A stretch of DNA of 64,000 nt, from assembly GCF_002099425.1 (NCBI RefSeq), contig NW_018343954.1:27489501-27553500 (forward strand), read 5' to 3'. Positions 10,400 through 20,224 of this stretch are shown here, in pieces (position 1 is the first letter of the stretch; each line of letters opens with the position of its first letter). The translations under genes and the position numbers were made by a program. A model generated the notes under the pieces. That model had not been told where the DNA came from. It made no database searches and saw only the letters and a program-made list of their open reading frames with translations. Source of the DNA: Phascolarctos cinereus (taxonomy: Eukaryota; Chordata; Mammalia; Diprotodontia; Phascolarctidae).

Positions 10400-10945
10400 G
10401 GATTTTCCTAAAGGCCAAGTCTGACCATGTAACTCCCCAGCTCAACTTCAATGGCTCCTTATGTCTGGGGTTAAATCCAAATTCCTCTTGTTGGCATTGA
10501 AGTGCTTTACATGCTGGCTGCAACCCATCTTTCTAATCTTATTCTATATTCTTCCCTTCATGCATCCTCAGTCTAGCTTAATTGGCTTTCTTGTTTCTCC
10601 TCATTGATGTGACCACCTCCTGTCTCTGTTCCTTCCCACTGATTGTTCCCAATTCTGGCACGTACTGTCTTGACCTCTGCCTCTCAGAAACCCTTGTTTT
10701 CATCAAAGCTCAGCTCAAGAACTGCCTTCTATGCAGAGCCTTCCATAGATACTAGGACTGCTTTCCTCCCCCAAATTATCTTGTATTTTCATATTTACTC
10801 ATATATGTGCGAATGTCATCTCCCAATAGAATTTGATCTCCTTGATGGTGAACACAGTTTCATTTTTTCTCCCTCTTCATATTCCCACGGCTTATTGAAG
10901 TACCTGGTATGTAAGAGGTGCATAATAAATGTTTGTAGATTGATA
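10400..10945 (+). repeat. L2 LINE 3' end
   Basis: Classic order: 'aaggccaagtctgaccatgt', 'caatggctccttatgtctgg', 'caaagctcagctcaagaact', then the terminus 'gtgcataataaatgtttgta'. About 545 bp. Confidence 0.88.
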
Positions 10946-11164
10946 AAATGGTCAGGATATCATTAAGCAATTGGGTGGGGAGAGCACATCTTCTGCATCG
11001 CTATAAATTTTTATTTATCCTGGTGGAGTGGCCCTAGAAACTGATTTTTAATAATCAGGGAGTTGTGTAGTCGTTCCACTTGGTGGCTGTTTATCTTGCA
11101 TTACATCCATTAGAAGATTGGGATAGAGACTGCACCTATGATTGCCCACTATAGAACCATCGTG
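10946..11164. other. Unassigned sequence
   Basis: AT-rich near 11003-11050, with 'ttttatttatcctggtgg'; no family recognised. Confidence 0.4.
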
Positions 11165-11280
11165 TAGGTCTATTTGTCTGTTTCTCCCTCCCTCTCTCCT
11201 TCTTTCCTCTCCTCTCCCTCCCTCCCCCCCCCAATCTCTCTCTGTCTTCCCCTCACACTCCCTGTCTCCTTTTTTCTCAG
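11165..11280. repeat. CT-rich low-complexity tract
   Basis: Imperfect polypyrimidine with a C9 run near 11226. Confidence 0.8.
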
Positions 11281-11544
11281 TAGGCAGCTTACAGAGGAGC
11301 TGATTTGAGGAGGAGAAGGCCTTATGTGCCCCAAATTCTCCCTCCCACTGAGGTCTTCTAAGGACAAATGAGAAAACTGTATTGAATTACTCAGATTAAA
11401 AATAATTTTTAAAAATTCAAGGTGATGATGTTATTATAAGATTTGTTTCAAAATAGTCATCTTGCCTTCTCATTCAGAGTGTGTAATATCAAACAGGCAA
11501 AGAAAATGAGATACTTATTATAGGCATTTACTGATTCAATCCTA
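11281..11544. other. Unassigned sequence
   Basis: Nothing recognised. Confidence 0.4.
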
Positions 11545-11733
11545 AAGGCAATAGTGGCAGGAGCGCTGACCGTGGGGCTGGAGGATTTGGGCTGAAATCT
11601 CAGCTCTGCTTCTTACTACTGCTGTGAATCTGGACAAGCTGTGTTACTTCTTTGGGACTCAGCCGTAAAATGAGGCAGTCTGGCCAGGTGGCCACTAAGG
11701 TCCCTTCCAGCTCTAAATCAGTGACTCTGCAAT
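11545..11733 (+). repeat. CORE-SINE (THER1 type) with L2-like tail
   Basis: Head near 'atagtggcaggagcgctga', 'tttgggactcag', and tail 'taaggtcccttccagctcta'. Confidence 0.82.
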
Positions 11734-12000
11734 CTTCCTTCAGTTCCTATGGCTAAAATCATTCCTTTTAGCTGAAGCCCAATAGTGGATCTTTAGGGAG
11801 ATGTAGGGAGGGTGATACAGTTAAAAAGTTCTGGGCAAAATGCAGGTTACTGAGCCCTTGGGAGTGGAGGGAGCAAAAGCCATAGAAGAGGGACTACATA
11901 TGTGACAGAATATATATGGCTGTATGTGCATGGGAATGTATTGACTCTGTATGGTAGGTATCTATATACACATACTCATATTTATGTATATCAGACAGAC
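11734..12000. other. Unassigned, AT/TG-rich at the end
   Basis: From 11900 it becomes low complexity with TATA/TGTA words. No family recognised. Confidence 0.35.
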
Positions 12001-12108
12001 AGACTTGTAGTCAGAAGATCTGAGTTCAACTTCTGGCTTTTTTGTTTGTGTTAGCCTAGCAGGTAATCTTGGGCAAGTTAGTACTTCTCTGGGCATCTAG
12101 ACACATAT
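12001..12108 (+). repeat. CORE-SINE fragment
   Basis: 'gtagtcagaagatctgagtt', 'tcttgggcaagttagtactt'; stops where the microsatellite begins. Confidence 0.65.
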
Positions 12109-12184
12109 TTCCTTTCCTTCCTTCCTTCCTTCCTTCCTTCCTTCCTTCCTTCCTTCCTTCCTTCCTTCCTTCCTTCCTTCCTTC

Positions 12185-12223
<39 letters not shown>

Positions 12224-12224
12224 T
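12109..12224. repeat. (CTTC)n/(CTTT)n microsatellite
   Basis: CTTC units to about 12187, then CTTT units to 12224. On the minus strand this is an AAAG/GAAG run placed exactly at the 3' end of the adjoining antisense SINE, so it likely grew from that SINE's A-rich tail. Confidence 0.95.
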
Positions 12225-12347
12225 CATTAGGGTTAAGTGACTTACCAGGGGTCACACAGTTAGTAAGTGTCTGGGGCCCAATTTGAACTCAGGTCCTCCT
12301 AACTCCAGGGCTGGTGCTCTATCCTTTGAGCCACCTAGCTGCCCCTT
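12225..12347 (-). repeat. Short tRNA-headed marsupial SINE
   Basis: Antisense of the same family as 7985-8138: 'gtgacttaccaggggtcaca', 'gaactcaggtcctcctaact' and a well kept head 'ccacctagctgcccc'. Confidence 0.88.
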
Positions 12348-12439
12348 GGACATGCATTTTCAATGATATAGAGGATTCCCCAGTGAAGAAACTCCCTCTG
12401 CCAATGAAGCTTGACCCCTTCTCAGACTTAAAGAATGGC

Positions 12440-12562
12440 CTAGAGCCCTGAGAAGGTAAGTGATTTGTTCAAGGTCCCACAGCCAGTATGTGATGGAGGC
12501 AGGATTGAACCTAGATTTTCCTAGCTCTACAGTCAGCTTTCTTTCACTATGAACTCCTCACC
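12440..12562 (-). repeat. CORE-SINE, antisense
   Basis: 'ggtaagtgatttgttcaagg', 'cacagccagtatgtgatgg', 'gattgaacctagattttcct'. Confidence 0.75.
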
Positions 12563-12574
12563 CTCTCTCACCCT

Positions 12575-13316
12575 ACCTCATCCCATGTCTAATCAGCTGC
12601 CAATTCTTGTCATTTCTCCCTTTATAACATCTGTGGCATATGTCCCCCTCTCTCCTCTGCCCAGCTACCACCCTCATGCAGGCCCTCATCACTTCACATG
12701 ATCTATTAAAATTGCCTTCTGACTAGTCTCCCACCCTCAAGAGTCTCCCCTCTCCAGTCCTTCCTCCTCTCAGCTACCAAATTGATCTTCCTAAAGTACA
12801 AGTCTGATCATATCATCTTCCATTCAATAAACTCCAATAGTTCACTATTCCCTCAAATATGAAGTCCTCTATTTGGCTTTTAAAGCCGTTTATAACCTGG
12901 CCCCCTCTTACCTTCCCAATCTTCTTATACCCTACTGCCCTTCATATGCTCTTTGACCTAGAGAAGCTGGCCTCCCTGCCATTTCTCATACAACATACAC
13001 CATTTCCTGAGCTCATGACTTCTCACTGGCTGTCCCTCAGGTCTGAAATTCTCTCCCTCCTCATCCCTATCTTTTGGCATCCCTCAGGTCAAAGCCTTTT
13101 CCAATCCTCCTTTATGCCAGTGCCTTCTGTCTGAGATCATCTCCATATCAACTTGTCTACATCTTATTTGTACGTAGTTGTTTGTATGTTATTTTTATCA
13201 GACTATGAGCCCCTTGAAAATAAATGATGTTTTTTCAACCTTTCTTTGCATCCCTAGAGCTTAGCATAGTGTCTAGCACATAGTAGGTACTTAATAAATG
13301 ATTGCCAAGTTGATTT
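12575..13316 (+). repeat. L2 LINE 3' end, long copy
   Basis: About 740 bp. Ordered blocks: 'ctaccaaattgatcttccta', 'cctctatttggcttttaaag', 'aggtcaaagccttttccaat', and terminus 'agtaggtacttaataaatga'. One of the longest L2 ends here. Confidence 0.9.
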
Positions 13317-13444
13317 TCTTGATACCATCCTGCCTCTTTCATTCATCTGCAATAAGGGTATGATTTTACTTTCAATTTCCTGTCTCATGTGTATGTGCAA
13401 TGTATATAAGGTGCTTTTTCGCTACAAAGCACTAAATAAGTTAT
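13317..13444. other. Unassigned sequence
   Basis: Nothing firm; 'acaaagcactaaataagtta' is faintly MIR-like. Confidence 0.35.
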
Positions 13445-14016
13445 TATTCATAGTAATATAGTTAAGTCAATAAGCATTTATTAAGCAGTCACCAGGCACT
13501 GTGCTAAGCCAGGGGCTTACAAAGAAAGGTAAAAAGAAGAACAGCCCTTGCTTTTAAGCTTTTAAGGAGCTTACATTCTAATGAAGAAAGATAATAAATA
13601 GGTGAAAAGTAGGAGTTTAGGGGAAAAAGGTACAGAAGATGTGTATGGTGGGGGGGGGTGTGGAAAGGAGGGTGATGCATGGTGGAGAAACAAGTCCAGA
13701 GAGTGAGGAGCAGAACCTGGGGAGAAGTGAACAAGTGAATATGGCTACCTTGGACACTTTCCTTAACATGAAGGTTCTGGGAGGAGCTGAAGAATCAGAG
13801 AGGAAGGGACCATGGGGGGCAGCAGAGTGATCTTCTGGGATAAGAAGGCTGAATATAGAAAGTGAACTCCCAGGATGAGAAGATGTGTATGGATCATTTT
13901 GCAAAAAGAGATATTCTTGGTGAGGAGAGTGAAAGAAGATGAGGTCCTGGTGGCGATAGATTCTCTTTAAGCAGAAGTAGAACAAGAATGGGGCAACTGG
14001 GACTTAGTTCTAGGGT
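13445..14016 (-). repeat. L2 3' end, antisense, with uncertain extension
   Basis: 13445-13600 is a clear inverted L2 end ('aagcatttattaagcagtca', 'aaggagcttacattctaatg'). The remainder to 14016 reads as a continuation of a dispersed repeat, but I cannot place it confidently. Confidence 0.55.
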
Positions 14017-14199
14017 AAGAAATTTAGAAAACCCTTCCTGCCCTCTTCTGGGCTTACTTCCTTCTCTGCCCATACTACCCCAGAGGTGGTGATAGCAGCA
14101 ACAGTTTCATGGGGTTGGGGGCACCTTCTTCCATCTCTGAAGCTTAGAAGCTTGCCCAATGTCCCAAAATACAATTCTCCTCCCACTCACCCCCAGCAG
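14017..14199. other. Unassigned sequence
   Basis: Nothing recognised. Confidence 0.4.
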
Positions 14200-14701
14200 C
14201 TGCACTACAGGTGAGTTTATCTCTCCCCATCTCCTTCCCACTCATCCCAGGTATAGAAATTATTAGTCATGTTTATGCTCCAAAGGAAGGATTAGCTAAG
14301 AGCAAGTGTGAGGCACCAGGTTTTGCTAGAGTCAAGGAGTCATCCCTAGGGTCCTGGAGAAGTAACAAAGGAATGAGAGGGAAGAGGCGCAAAGGTGTGC
14401 CCCAGAGCTCAATGCTGGCCTGGGAGCGTTTGCATATCTCTGACAGTTCTGTTCTCATGGGCAGAGAATGTCAGCCCTGCACTTTGTGCCTTCCTGAGGC
14501 AGTAAACCTGGCTCTCCCTGGTAATAGCAGGGATAATTGCTGTGGGCAGCCTAAATTGGTCTGGTTAAGGTTTAACTCCTTTCTTGCTAGAGTTCACCCT
14601 GAAGCTTCCCCCCAGCCCCTGGCTCCAAAGGCCTGAAGTATTTCTGGTGTGAAGTTGAGGATTATAGTGATGGCTCCTGGAGGGAAGGCAGGGAACCTAG
14701 G

Positions 14702-14711
14702 CTATTTATAG
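14702..14711. promoter_or_regulatory. MEF2-type site
   Basis: CTATTTATAG exactly fits the CTA(A/T)4TAG consensus. It lies in repeat-poor sequence. Function is inferred from the motif only. Confidence 0.35.
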
Positions 14712-14916
14712 CAGGAGGCAACAAAGGTTCCTTTCACTGCCTTAAGCACGAGTTGTATCTTTCTGAAATTCTGCCTGTGTTGTGCAGAACTCCAAAGGGC
14801 AAGAGAACATGTTCCTCGGAGCCAGTAGAAAGTTCCTGGGCTGTTTTTAGCCCAGAGATGCCAGCTTTCAACCACCTAACGAGTTTAAATCAGCTTGATG
14901 GCAGTGCTGCGAATGG

Positions 14917-14924
14917 ATGCAAAT
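14917..14924 (+). promoter_or_regulatory. Octamer (POU-type) motif
   Basis: Perfect ATGCAAAT within the repeat-poor block. Such 8-mers also occur by chance. Confidence 0.25.
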
Positions 14925-15013
14925 GAGGGTCAAAGCTATTTCCATAATGAAGAGCACTAACTATTCCAGCTCTTCTCTGCTTCCCTCAAAGTTGCTAGAG
15001 AACTGAGGGGGGG

Positions 15014-15496
15014 AGAAAAGGAAGGAAGGAAGGAAGGAAGGAAGGAAGGAAGGAAGGAAGGAAGGAAGGAAGGAAGGAAGGAAGGAAGGAAGGAAGGAAG
15101 GAAGAGAAGGAAGAAGAAAGGAAGAAAGAAGAAAGGAAGGAAGGAAGAAAGAAAGGAAAGAAGGAAGGAAGAAAGGAAGGAAGAAAGGAAAGAAGAAAGG
15201 AAGGAAGGAAGGGTGAAAGAAGTAAGAAGGAAGGCTAGAGGAAAGAAAGAAGGAAAGGAGGAAGAAAGGGATGAATAAAAAGGAGGAAGGAAGTTAAGGA
15301 ATGAAGTGAAGAAGGGCAAAGAGGGAGAAGAGGGGAAGGAGGGATGGGAAGGACGGTAGGGAAGAGGGCTAGAGAGGAAAAGCAGAAGAAGAAATGAAGA
15401 AAGGAAAGGAATGTAGAAGAAAGGGTGAAGAGGAGGGGAGAAAGAAAGAAGAAAAGTAAGTAAAGAAGGAGGGGGAAAGGAGGAAAGAAGGAAAAG
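15014..15496. repeat. (GAAG)n microsatellite and long polypurine tract
   Basis: Pure GAAG at about 15020-15104 (21 units), then imperfect GGAA/AGAA repeats to about 15496. Minus-strand frames through it (poly Phe/Leu/Pro/Ser) are artefacts. Confidence 0.95.
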
Positions 15497-15499
15497 AAG

Positions 15500-15612
15500 G
15501 AGAATGTGAGCTTCCAGAGGGCAGGTGCCATGTTTTTGTCCTTTGTATCCCCAATTCTTAGCACAATGCCTGGCACATTGTAGGAGCTTACTAAATGAAT
15601 GTTAACTGATTG
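15500..15612 (+). repeat. L2 3' tail
   Basis: 'gagggcaggtgccatg', 'tttgtatccccaattcttag', 'cacaatgcctggcacattg', ending at 'ctaaatgaatgttaactga'. Confidence 0.88.
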
Positions 15613-16009
15613 AGGGGAAGGAGGAAGGGATGGTGGGCAGGAAAAGGGGAGAGGAAGAGAATAGTAAATGAAGGAAGCTCAGACATCCCAGTACAAGCCA
15701 GCCTCAGGCGGTATCCAGGCACTTGATGTTTGGGGCACACCCTGACATAGGCCTGGGTGTTTCCCACAAAAATCACCTCCAGAAAGGGTGAATTAGGGAT
15801 AGGCTCCAGATTTTCCAAGATTCTATGCCTGGAGTCAGTCTGTTCCCCTCCCTTTACCATGTAGATTCTCTTGGCCCACCCCCTTCCTTCCCATTAAATA
15901 ATCTGTATGATTTGGCCTTTTCAAGCTACACCAACATGTGGACCATGAGCATCTTCTTTCCCAGAGGATTTCCATGTGCTTAGCTTGTTCCTTGAAAATT
16001 ACATGAATA
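15613..16009. other. Unassigned sequence
   Basis: Nothing recognised. Confidence 0.4.
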
Positions 16010-16400
16010 TGTAGATAATAGTAACATGGCCTAACCTTATTACTCTTCTATTAGGTCTTTGCTCACTGTGTTCAGCTCCTGATATTCCTGCATTTCAGAA
16101 ATTAGCTTCATGTCATTCCACTGACACTCTCCTCAGCTGACTTACATTTTAATTAATCAGTATTTTTATGAGGCACAATACAGAGGCAGGTTATTTTGGC
16201 TCCTTTGGCACAGTCAACGAAATTGCATATGGTTTACCCTCCTATCTTCCAGAGAAGGGAGATAATAGATGCTTTAATACATATGGAATACATATCCCTC
16301 CATCTGAGAAATTCTTAATTGGAACAAAAGCAGAATTCAATAATTGATATGGATTCATTATTTTGAAGTAGTCTGATCCCTGAGAGGGAATGAGTCAGAT
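16010..16400. other. Repeat-poor AT-rich block, candidate non-coding element
   Basis: No repeat signature. It contains 'ttttaattaatcag' and 'ttcaataattgatatgg', homeodomain-like AT motifs. Conservation is untested. Confidence 0.3.
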
Positions 16401-17014
16401 AGTTGTCTTCTGAACTCCCAAAGTGCCTTGAGATCCTCTGACCTACTACCCTCCAGTACTTCCTGATAGAATCCTAGTTAGTCATTAACCCTTAGTAGGG
16501 AGGGACTGAATGCCTACTGTAATTTACTTGGATGTTTGACTCTCTTATTTTTTTCATTGTATTAAGAAGATATTGTGAATTCCCCATCCTTCAATAAACA
16601 AGGGAGGGGATGCTGTAACCCTTTCCCCTGCCTCCTACCCAAGAAGTACATGGTCTAAAATTATGCAAGATAAATCACTGAGAGCAAACTCTGGATTGTC
16701 CAGCATTCCTTTCCTGGAACCCTGTTGTCTTGTCTTGGGTATACCATCAATGCAAAGGTAGCTTATATTTCCCTGATAATGATACTAAATCACTAGTAGG
16801 AAGAACCCTGAAATGCTCCCTGAATCTTCCAAGGAAGATTCCATTTTGGTCATCATCACTTTAATATCAAATGTATTTTAAAATATTTTAGTTTTTACAA
16901 CTGGATATTCTGTGTATGGTATTGATGAAAACTCTATTCCCCAGCACTATAATTTAATAATTGTAGTGCTGCTTTCTTTAGCTATGCTAGTGGAAAGATA
17001 ATTTAGCTCATGGG
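16401..17014. other. Unassigned sequence
   Basis: AT-rich with no repeat family recognised. Confidence 0.4.
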
Positions 17015-17195
17015 TAAAGGATGCAGTGAAGGGTAACAGGGAGAAGGGTGGATGGAGTGTGAGTCTAAAGATGGGGCCCTGACCCTGGCTTAAGTACTAG
17101 TTAGCTGATTTTCAACTTGATTAACCCTGGGTAAGGTTTCATTCCCTACTCTGTAGGGAGTGGGTCTGTACTAAAGGATTTCTAAGATCGTTTTG
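17015..17195 (+). repeat. CORE-SINE, strongly degraded
   Basis: Only faint blocks remain: 'aaccctgggtaaggtttcat' and 'ctgtactaaaggatttctaa' where the L2-like tail would be. Confidence 0.45.
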
Positions 17196-17196
17196 C

Positions 17197-17198
<2 letters not shown>

Positions 17199-17230
<32 letters not shown>
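17199..17230. repeat. (TG)n microsatellite
   Basis: About 16 TG units between a SINE remnant and an L2 tail. Confidence 0.95.
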
Positions 17231-17232
<2 letters not shown>

Positions 17233-17292
17233 TTCCAGTTCTTAGCACAATGCCTAGGATACCGTAGGTGCTTAATACATGTTTATGATTAT
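17231..17292 (+). repeat. L2 3' tail
   Basis: 'tcttagcacaatgcctagga', 'gtaggtgcttaatacatgtt'. Confidence 0.8.
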
Positions 17293-17297
17293 CTCTA

Positions 17298-17574
17298 TGT
17301 GGCCTACCAGATATCATGCAGGACTCAGAATCAAGAAGGTCTGGATTTGAATTCTACCTCCAATACTTATTATTGATGTGACTAAAGACAAGTCACTCAG
17401 TCTTTCAGGGCTTTGGTTTTCTCATCTATAAAACTGAGATTTAAAACAAAACTAACTACTGTCCCTACCTAGTTACATCATGGAAATGTTGTGAGGCTCC
17501 ACTGTTATAATATATGCCAAGTGCTTTGCAAACTTCAAGGCAATATATAAATATCAGCTATTATTAACCCTAAA
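17298..17574 (+). repeat. CORE-SINE (MIR type)
   Basis: 'ggactcagaatcaagaaggt', 'ggttttctcatctataaaac', 'aagtgctttgcaaacttcaa', 'atatataaatatcagctatt'. Nearly full length. Confidence 0.82.
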
Positions 17575-17589
17575 ATTATATACTAGAAT

Positions 17590-17645
17590 TCTATGATACA
17601 TATTTATATATGCATATATGTACATATATAACATATATGACTGAA
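17590..17645. repeat. AT/TG low-complexity run
   Basis: Alternating TATA/CATA words. Confidence 0.7.
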
Positions 17646-17664
17646 ATACAAAAAATTTTTTTTT

Positions 17665-17845
17665 GTTTTGGGCCAGTGACTTTATCAAACATCCTTACCG
17701 ATACAAATCAGCTCATACTTTTTAACTTAAGAGTTTCTGAGAGTTGTCTGAGGCACTGAAATATTAAGTGACTTAGGAAGGACCTGAACCCAAGCCTTTC
17801 TGCCTCCAAGGTTGGCCCTCTTTCCACTGCATCCTGCTGCTGTTT
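17665..17845 (-). repeat. CORE-SINE, antisense
   Basis: 'agttgtctgaggcactgaaa', 'tattaagtgacttaggaagg', 'cctgaacccaagcctttctg', head 'ctttccactgcatcctgctg'. Confidence 0.78.
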
Positions 17846-17907
17846 GAAATTTCTGTGATTACATTAACACCTATGCATAAAAACAGAGATATAGGAAAGC
17901 ATCGAAA

Positions 17908-17972
17908 GTGGTTGTTTGTTAAATGGCATTTATTAAACTCCTACTATGTGCCAGGCATTGTGGTATGGAGGA
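17908..17972 (-). repeat. L2 3' tail, antisense
   Basis: 'ggcatttattaaactcctac', 'tatgtgccaggcattgtgg'. Confidence 0.75.
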
Positions 17973-18822
17973 AGCTTTCTTGAAACTTGTTCCCAGAGGA
18001 GTTTAAGAGGGATAGTCAACTTCACTACCCTTAGACATTTGCCGATCATTAATTAACCATGGGTTTAGGATCAAGCAGAGCTAAGAAGGCTGTTATGGAA
18101 ATGTAGGCTACACTTTTTAGCAAGAATGTAATTCAGTACAGTGTGGTATACTTGAACAGCTTTGGGAAGAGGTTTCATTTCATATTCCCCACAATGGTTC
18201 GGTAGCCTAGGGTCTTGTGTTTCATTTGGTGCTCTCTTTTTACCTTGTTCTGTTTCTTTGCTCAAGTCAGCCCACATCAGCTTAGTTCGACCTCAGTGAA
18301 GACTCCCCAGCATAAGAGGCTGAAAGGGTTAATAAGAGAAAGTTGGGAAAGTCTATGAAGTACTGTTTATCAGAATGTCTACAGTCTACTGCGATAGGCA
18401 ATCTACAAGTATGTTTGATAGATAGCAGAGGGCTATATAAGTACTAAGATAGATTACCTGGCACAATTATCTCTTTTCCTTGAAAGCCCTCCACTCTCAG
18501 GTCAGTGAGCACCTACTTATTGGTAGGAGCCCAAGGTCACATAAGAAACAAAAGCTCTCCACCAGTATGATATCAAATCAATTAATTATATAGCAGTCTC
18601 TTAGTAGCAGCCATTACAGGCACTTGCTTGTCCTTGTAGCAGCCCAGAAACTGCCATTTACACCTGTGCCCTCAACTCTTTCATATACAAATTTCCTTTG
18701 TGAGGTGAAAACCCATACTCTGCCTTCTAAGTGGACAGTTCAGGTAACTGAAGTACTGGAGGCAGTGATCTGGGCTGCAATAAGCCCATCCATTCCCTCC
18801 TCCTTTTTCTTTTTAAATGCTC
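17973..18822. other. Unassigned sequence, about 850 bp
   Basis: No repeat family recognised despite searching both strands. Two short open frames show no domain. Confidence 0.4.
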
Positions 18823-18824
18823 AC

Positions 18825-18990
18825 AAACTACCATTTTAATAATCCATTCCAGAATTTTATCAGAAATCAATGTCAAAATCACCTTTCTGTAATCTGAAGT
18901 ATTCACTTTCTTCTTCTTTTTGAAAATCAGGACATCAATTTGCCTGTCTTAAGTCCAGTTGAATCCAGTGACACAGTACCCGGCACTTAG
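18825..18990 (-). repeat. L3/CR1-clade LINE fragment (RT region)
   Basis: The minus strand reads close to 'VILTLISDKILEWII', matching the CR1/L3 RT segment VSLTSIPGKVMEQII. Upstream on the same strand a 'TGLKTGKLMS' block matches the preceding WKVANVTP region. The fragment is old. Confidence 0.65.
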
Positions 18991-18995
18991 TGTTA

Positions 18996-19027
18996 AAAAA
19001 AAATCCATCTCTGTCTCTCTCTCTGTG

Positions 19028-19061
<34 letters not shown>

Positions 19062-19062
19062 A
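18996..19062. repeat. CT-rich microsatellite
   Basis: (CT)n with GTCT interruptions after an A8 run. Confidence 0.9.
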
Positions 19063-19157
19063 TAGATGATTAAAGAAATTGTCTGTGGCTAGAATAGGAG
19101 CTGATGATCCCTATGAGCCATCACAGGTTCATTAAGAAAGTAATTCCACACTGACTT

Positions 19158-19350
19158 CATTCTATAGAATCATAGACTTAGAGCTGGAAGAAATCTTAAA
19201 GGTTATCTGATCTAACCCTTTCATATTACAGGTAAGTAAATCACAATACAAAGAGGAAAAATGACCTGCCCAAGATCACATGGATAGTAAACTCTAGGGG
19301 TTGAACCTCAGTCATCTGACTCCAAATCCAGTGTTCTCACACCTTAGCAG
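19158..19350 (-). repeat. CORE-SINE (THER1 type), antisense
   Basis: L2/L3-like tail at left 'tagaatcatagacttagagc', 'gaaatcttaaaggttatctg', then 'gacctgcccaagatcacatg' and a head remnant 'gactccaaatccagtgttct'. Confidence 0.85.
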
Positions 19351-19371
19351 CAATTTAAATATTTGTAGCAT

Positions 19372-19480
19372 TTAATTTGATTCAATGTGACAGGGTTCCT
19401 AGAGAGATAAGGCAGGGAAATTCTATGGACAAAGTATATCTATATTTCAGCAAGGCAATTGAATGGTTCCTCAGAGATGG
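19372..19480 (+). repeat. L3/CR1-clade LINE fragment, plus strand
   Basis: The plus strand encodes 'DKVYLYFSKAIEWF', a degraded form of the RT motif DxVYLDFSKAFDxV. It lies between minus-strand fragments of the same clade, so at least two copies are involved. Confidence 0.6.
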
Positions 19481-19527
19481 TGGCTCAGAAGTCATATCCA
19501 AAAGTTCATTCAGTGCCCTGCTATGGA

Positions 19528-20215
19528 GCCTCCTTGGGCCAGATGGCCTTGAATTCATGAAAGTAGATGGCTGCTCTCTTACCATTTTTGCTTGCCTTGG
19601 GTTCTAATTCTCTATTAACTGTTTTGGTTCTATCCTTCCCAGTCTTAAAATACCTTTACTTGATTAAAAAAAAAAAGGAAAAGAAAAAGGAAGTAGAATA
19701 ATAATTTAGGAATTTTTCTTTCTTCACATCTTATGTCATCTTCTTCCCATACACTCCAAATAGAGGTTCTATACCTTCCTTGAAATACCTATTGCCTCCT
19801 TTCCCCTCAACATAGCTTTAAAAATCCATTTTTATTGTCTTTACCATTTGTCATAAGTCACAGCTTACACTGGGCTTTAGCTTTCCTGGTAATAGTTTTC
19901 TAGAACTTTGCCACCCTCTTGATTGTTCTTATTTCTATCTCTTGTACTTTTCTTTTGAAGTCTGAGTCCTTTGATGAGCTTCCTGTTCAGTCACATTACT
20001 ATCTTTTCTTGCTCATAGAAATCAATTGTAACTGAGTCACCAGAATTTTGCTCTTGAGAGCCTTGTCCCTCTGATTTAGTATCTGAAGCCATGGAATCTT
20101 ATTGATTCTATTTCTAGACACTTTGAAATCTGCATTCCTAATATCTAGGGGTACACATCAGACTATGACTGGTGTTCCCTTCTTTATCTAGCACAAATGT
20201 TAATATGGCATGATT
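19528..20215 (-). repeat. L3/CR1-clade LINE fragment, 5' side
   Basis: Antisense of the region before the RT: 'ccagatggccttgaattcat', 'tggctgctctcttaccattt', 'gcttacactgggctttagct'. It probably belongs to the same copy as 18825-18990, with the SINE and microsatellite inserted between. The assignment rests on family memory. Confidence 0.55.
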
Positions 20216-20224
20216 CCCAACTTC

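Larger units (their letters stand above)
14200..14985. other. Repeat-poor block, candidate conserved non-coding element
   Basis: Nearly 800 bp free of recognisable repeats, with complex motif-rich sequence, a MEF2-type site and an octamer. A 141-codon frame crosses it without any recognised domain. Conservation is untested. Confidence 0.4.

Noticed and set aside
14211-14636. 141-codon plus frame in the repeat-free block
   Set aside because: No domain or codon-like pattern I can support. The block is more likely regulatory, if functional at all.
14957-15576. Phe/Leu/Pro/Ser-rich minus frames
   Set aside because: Translation of the GAAG tract.
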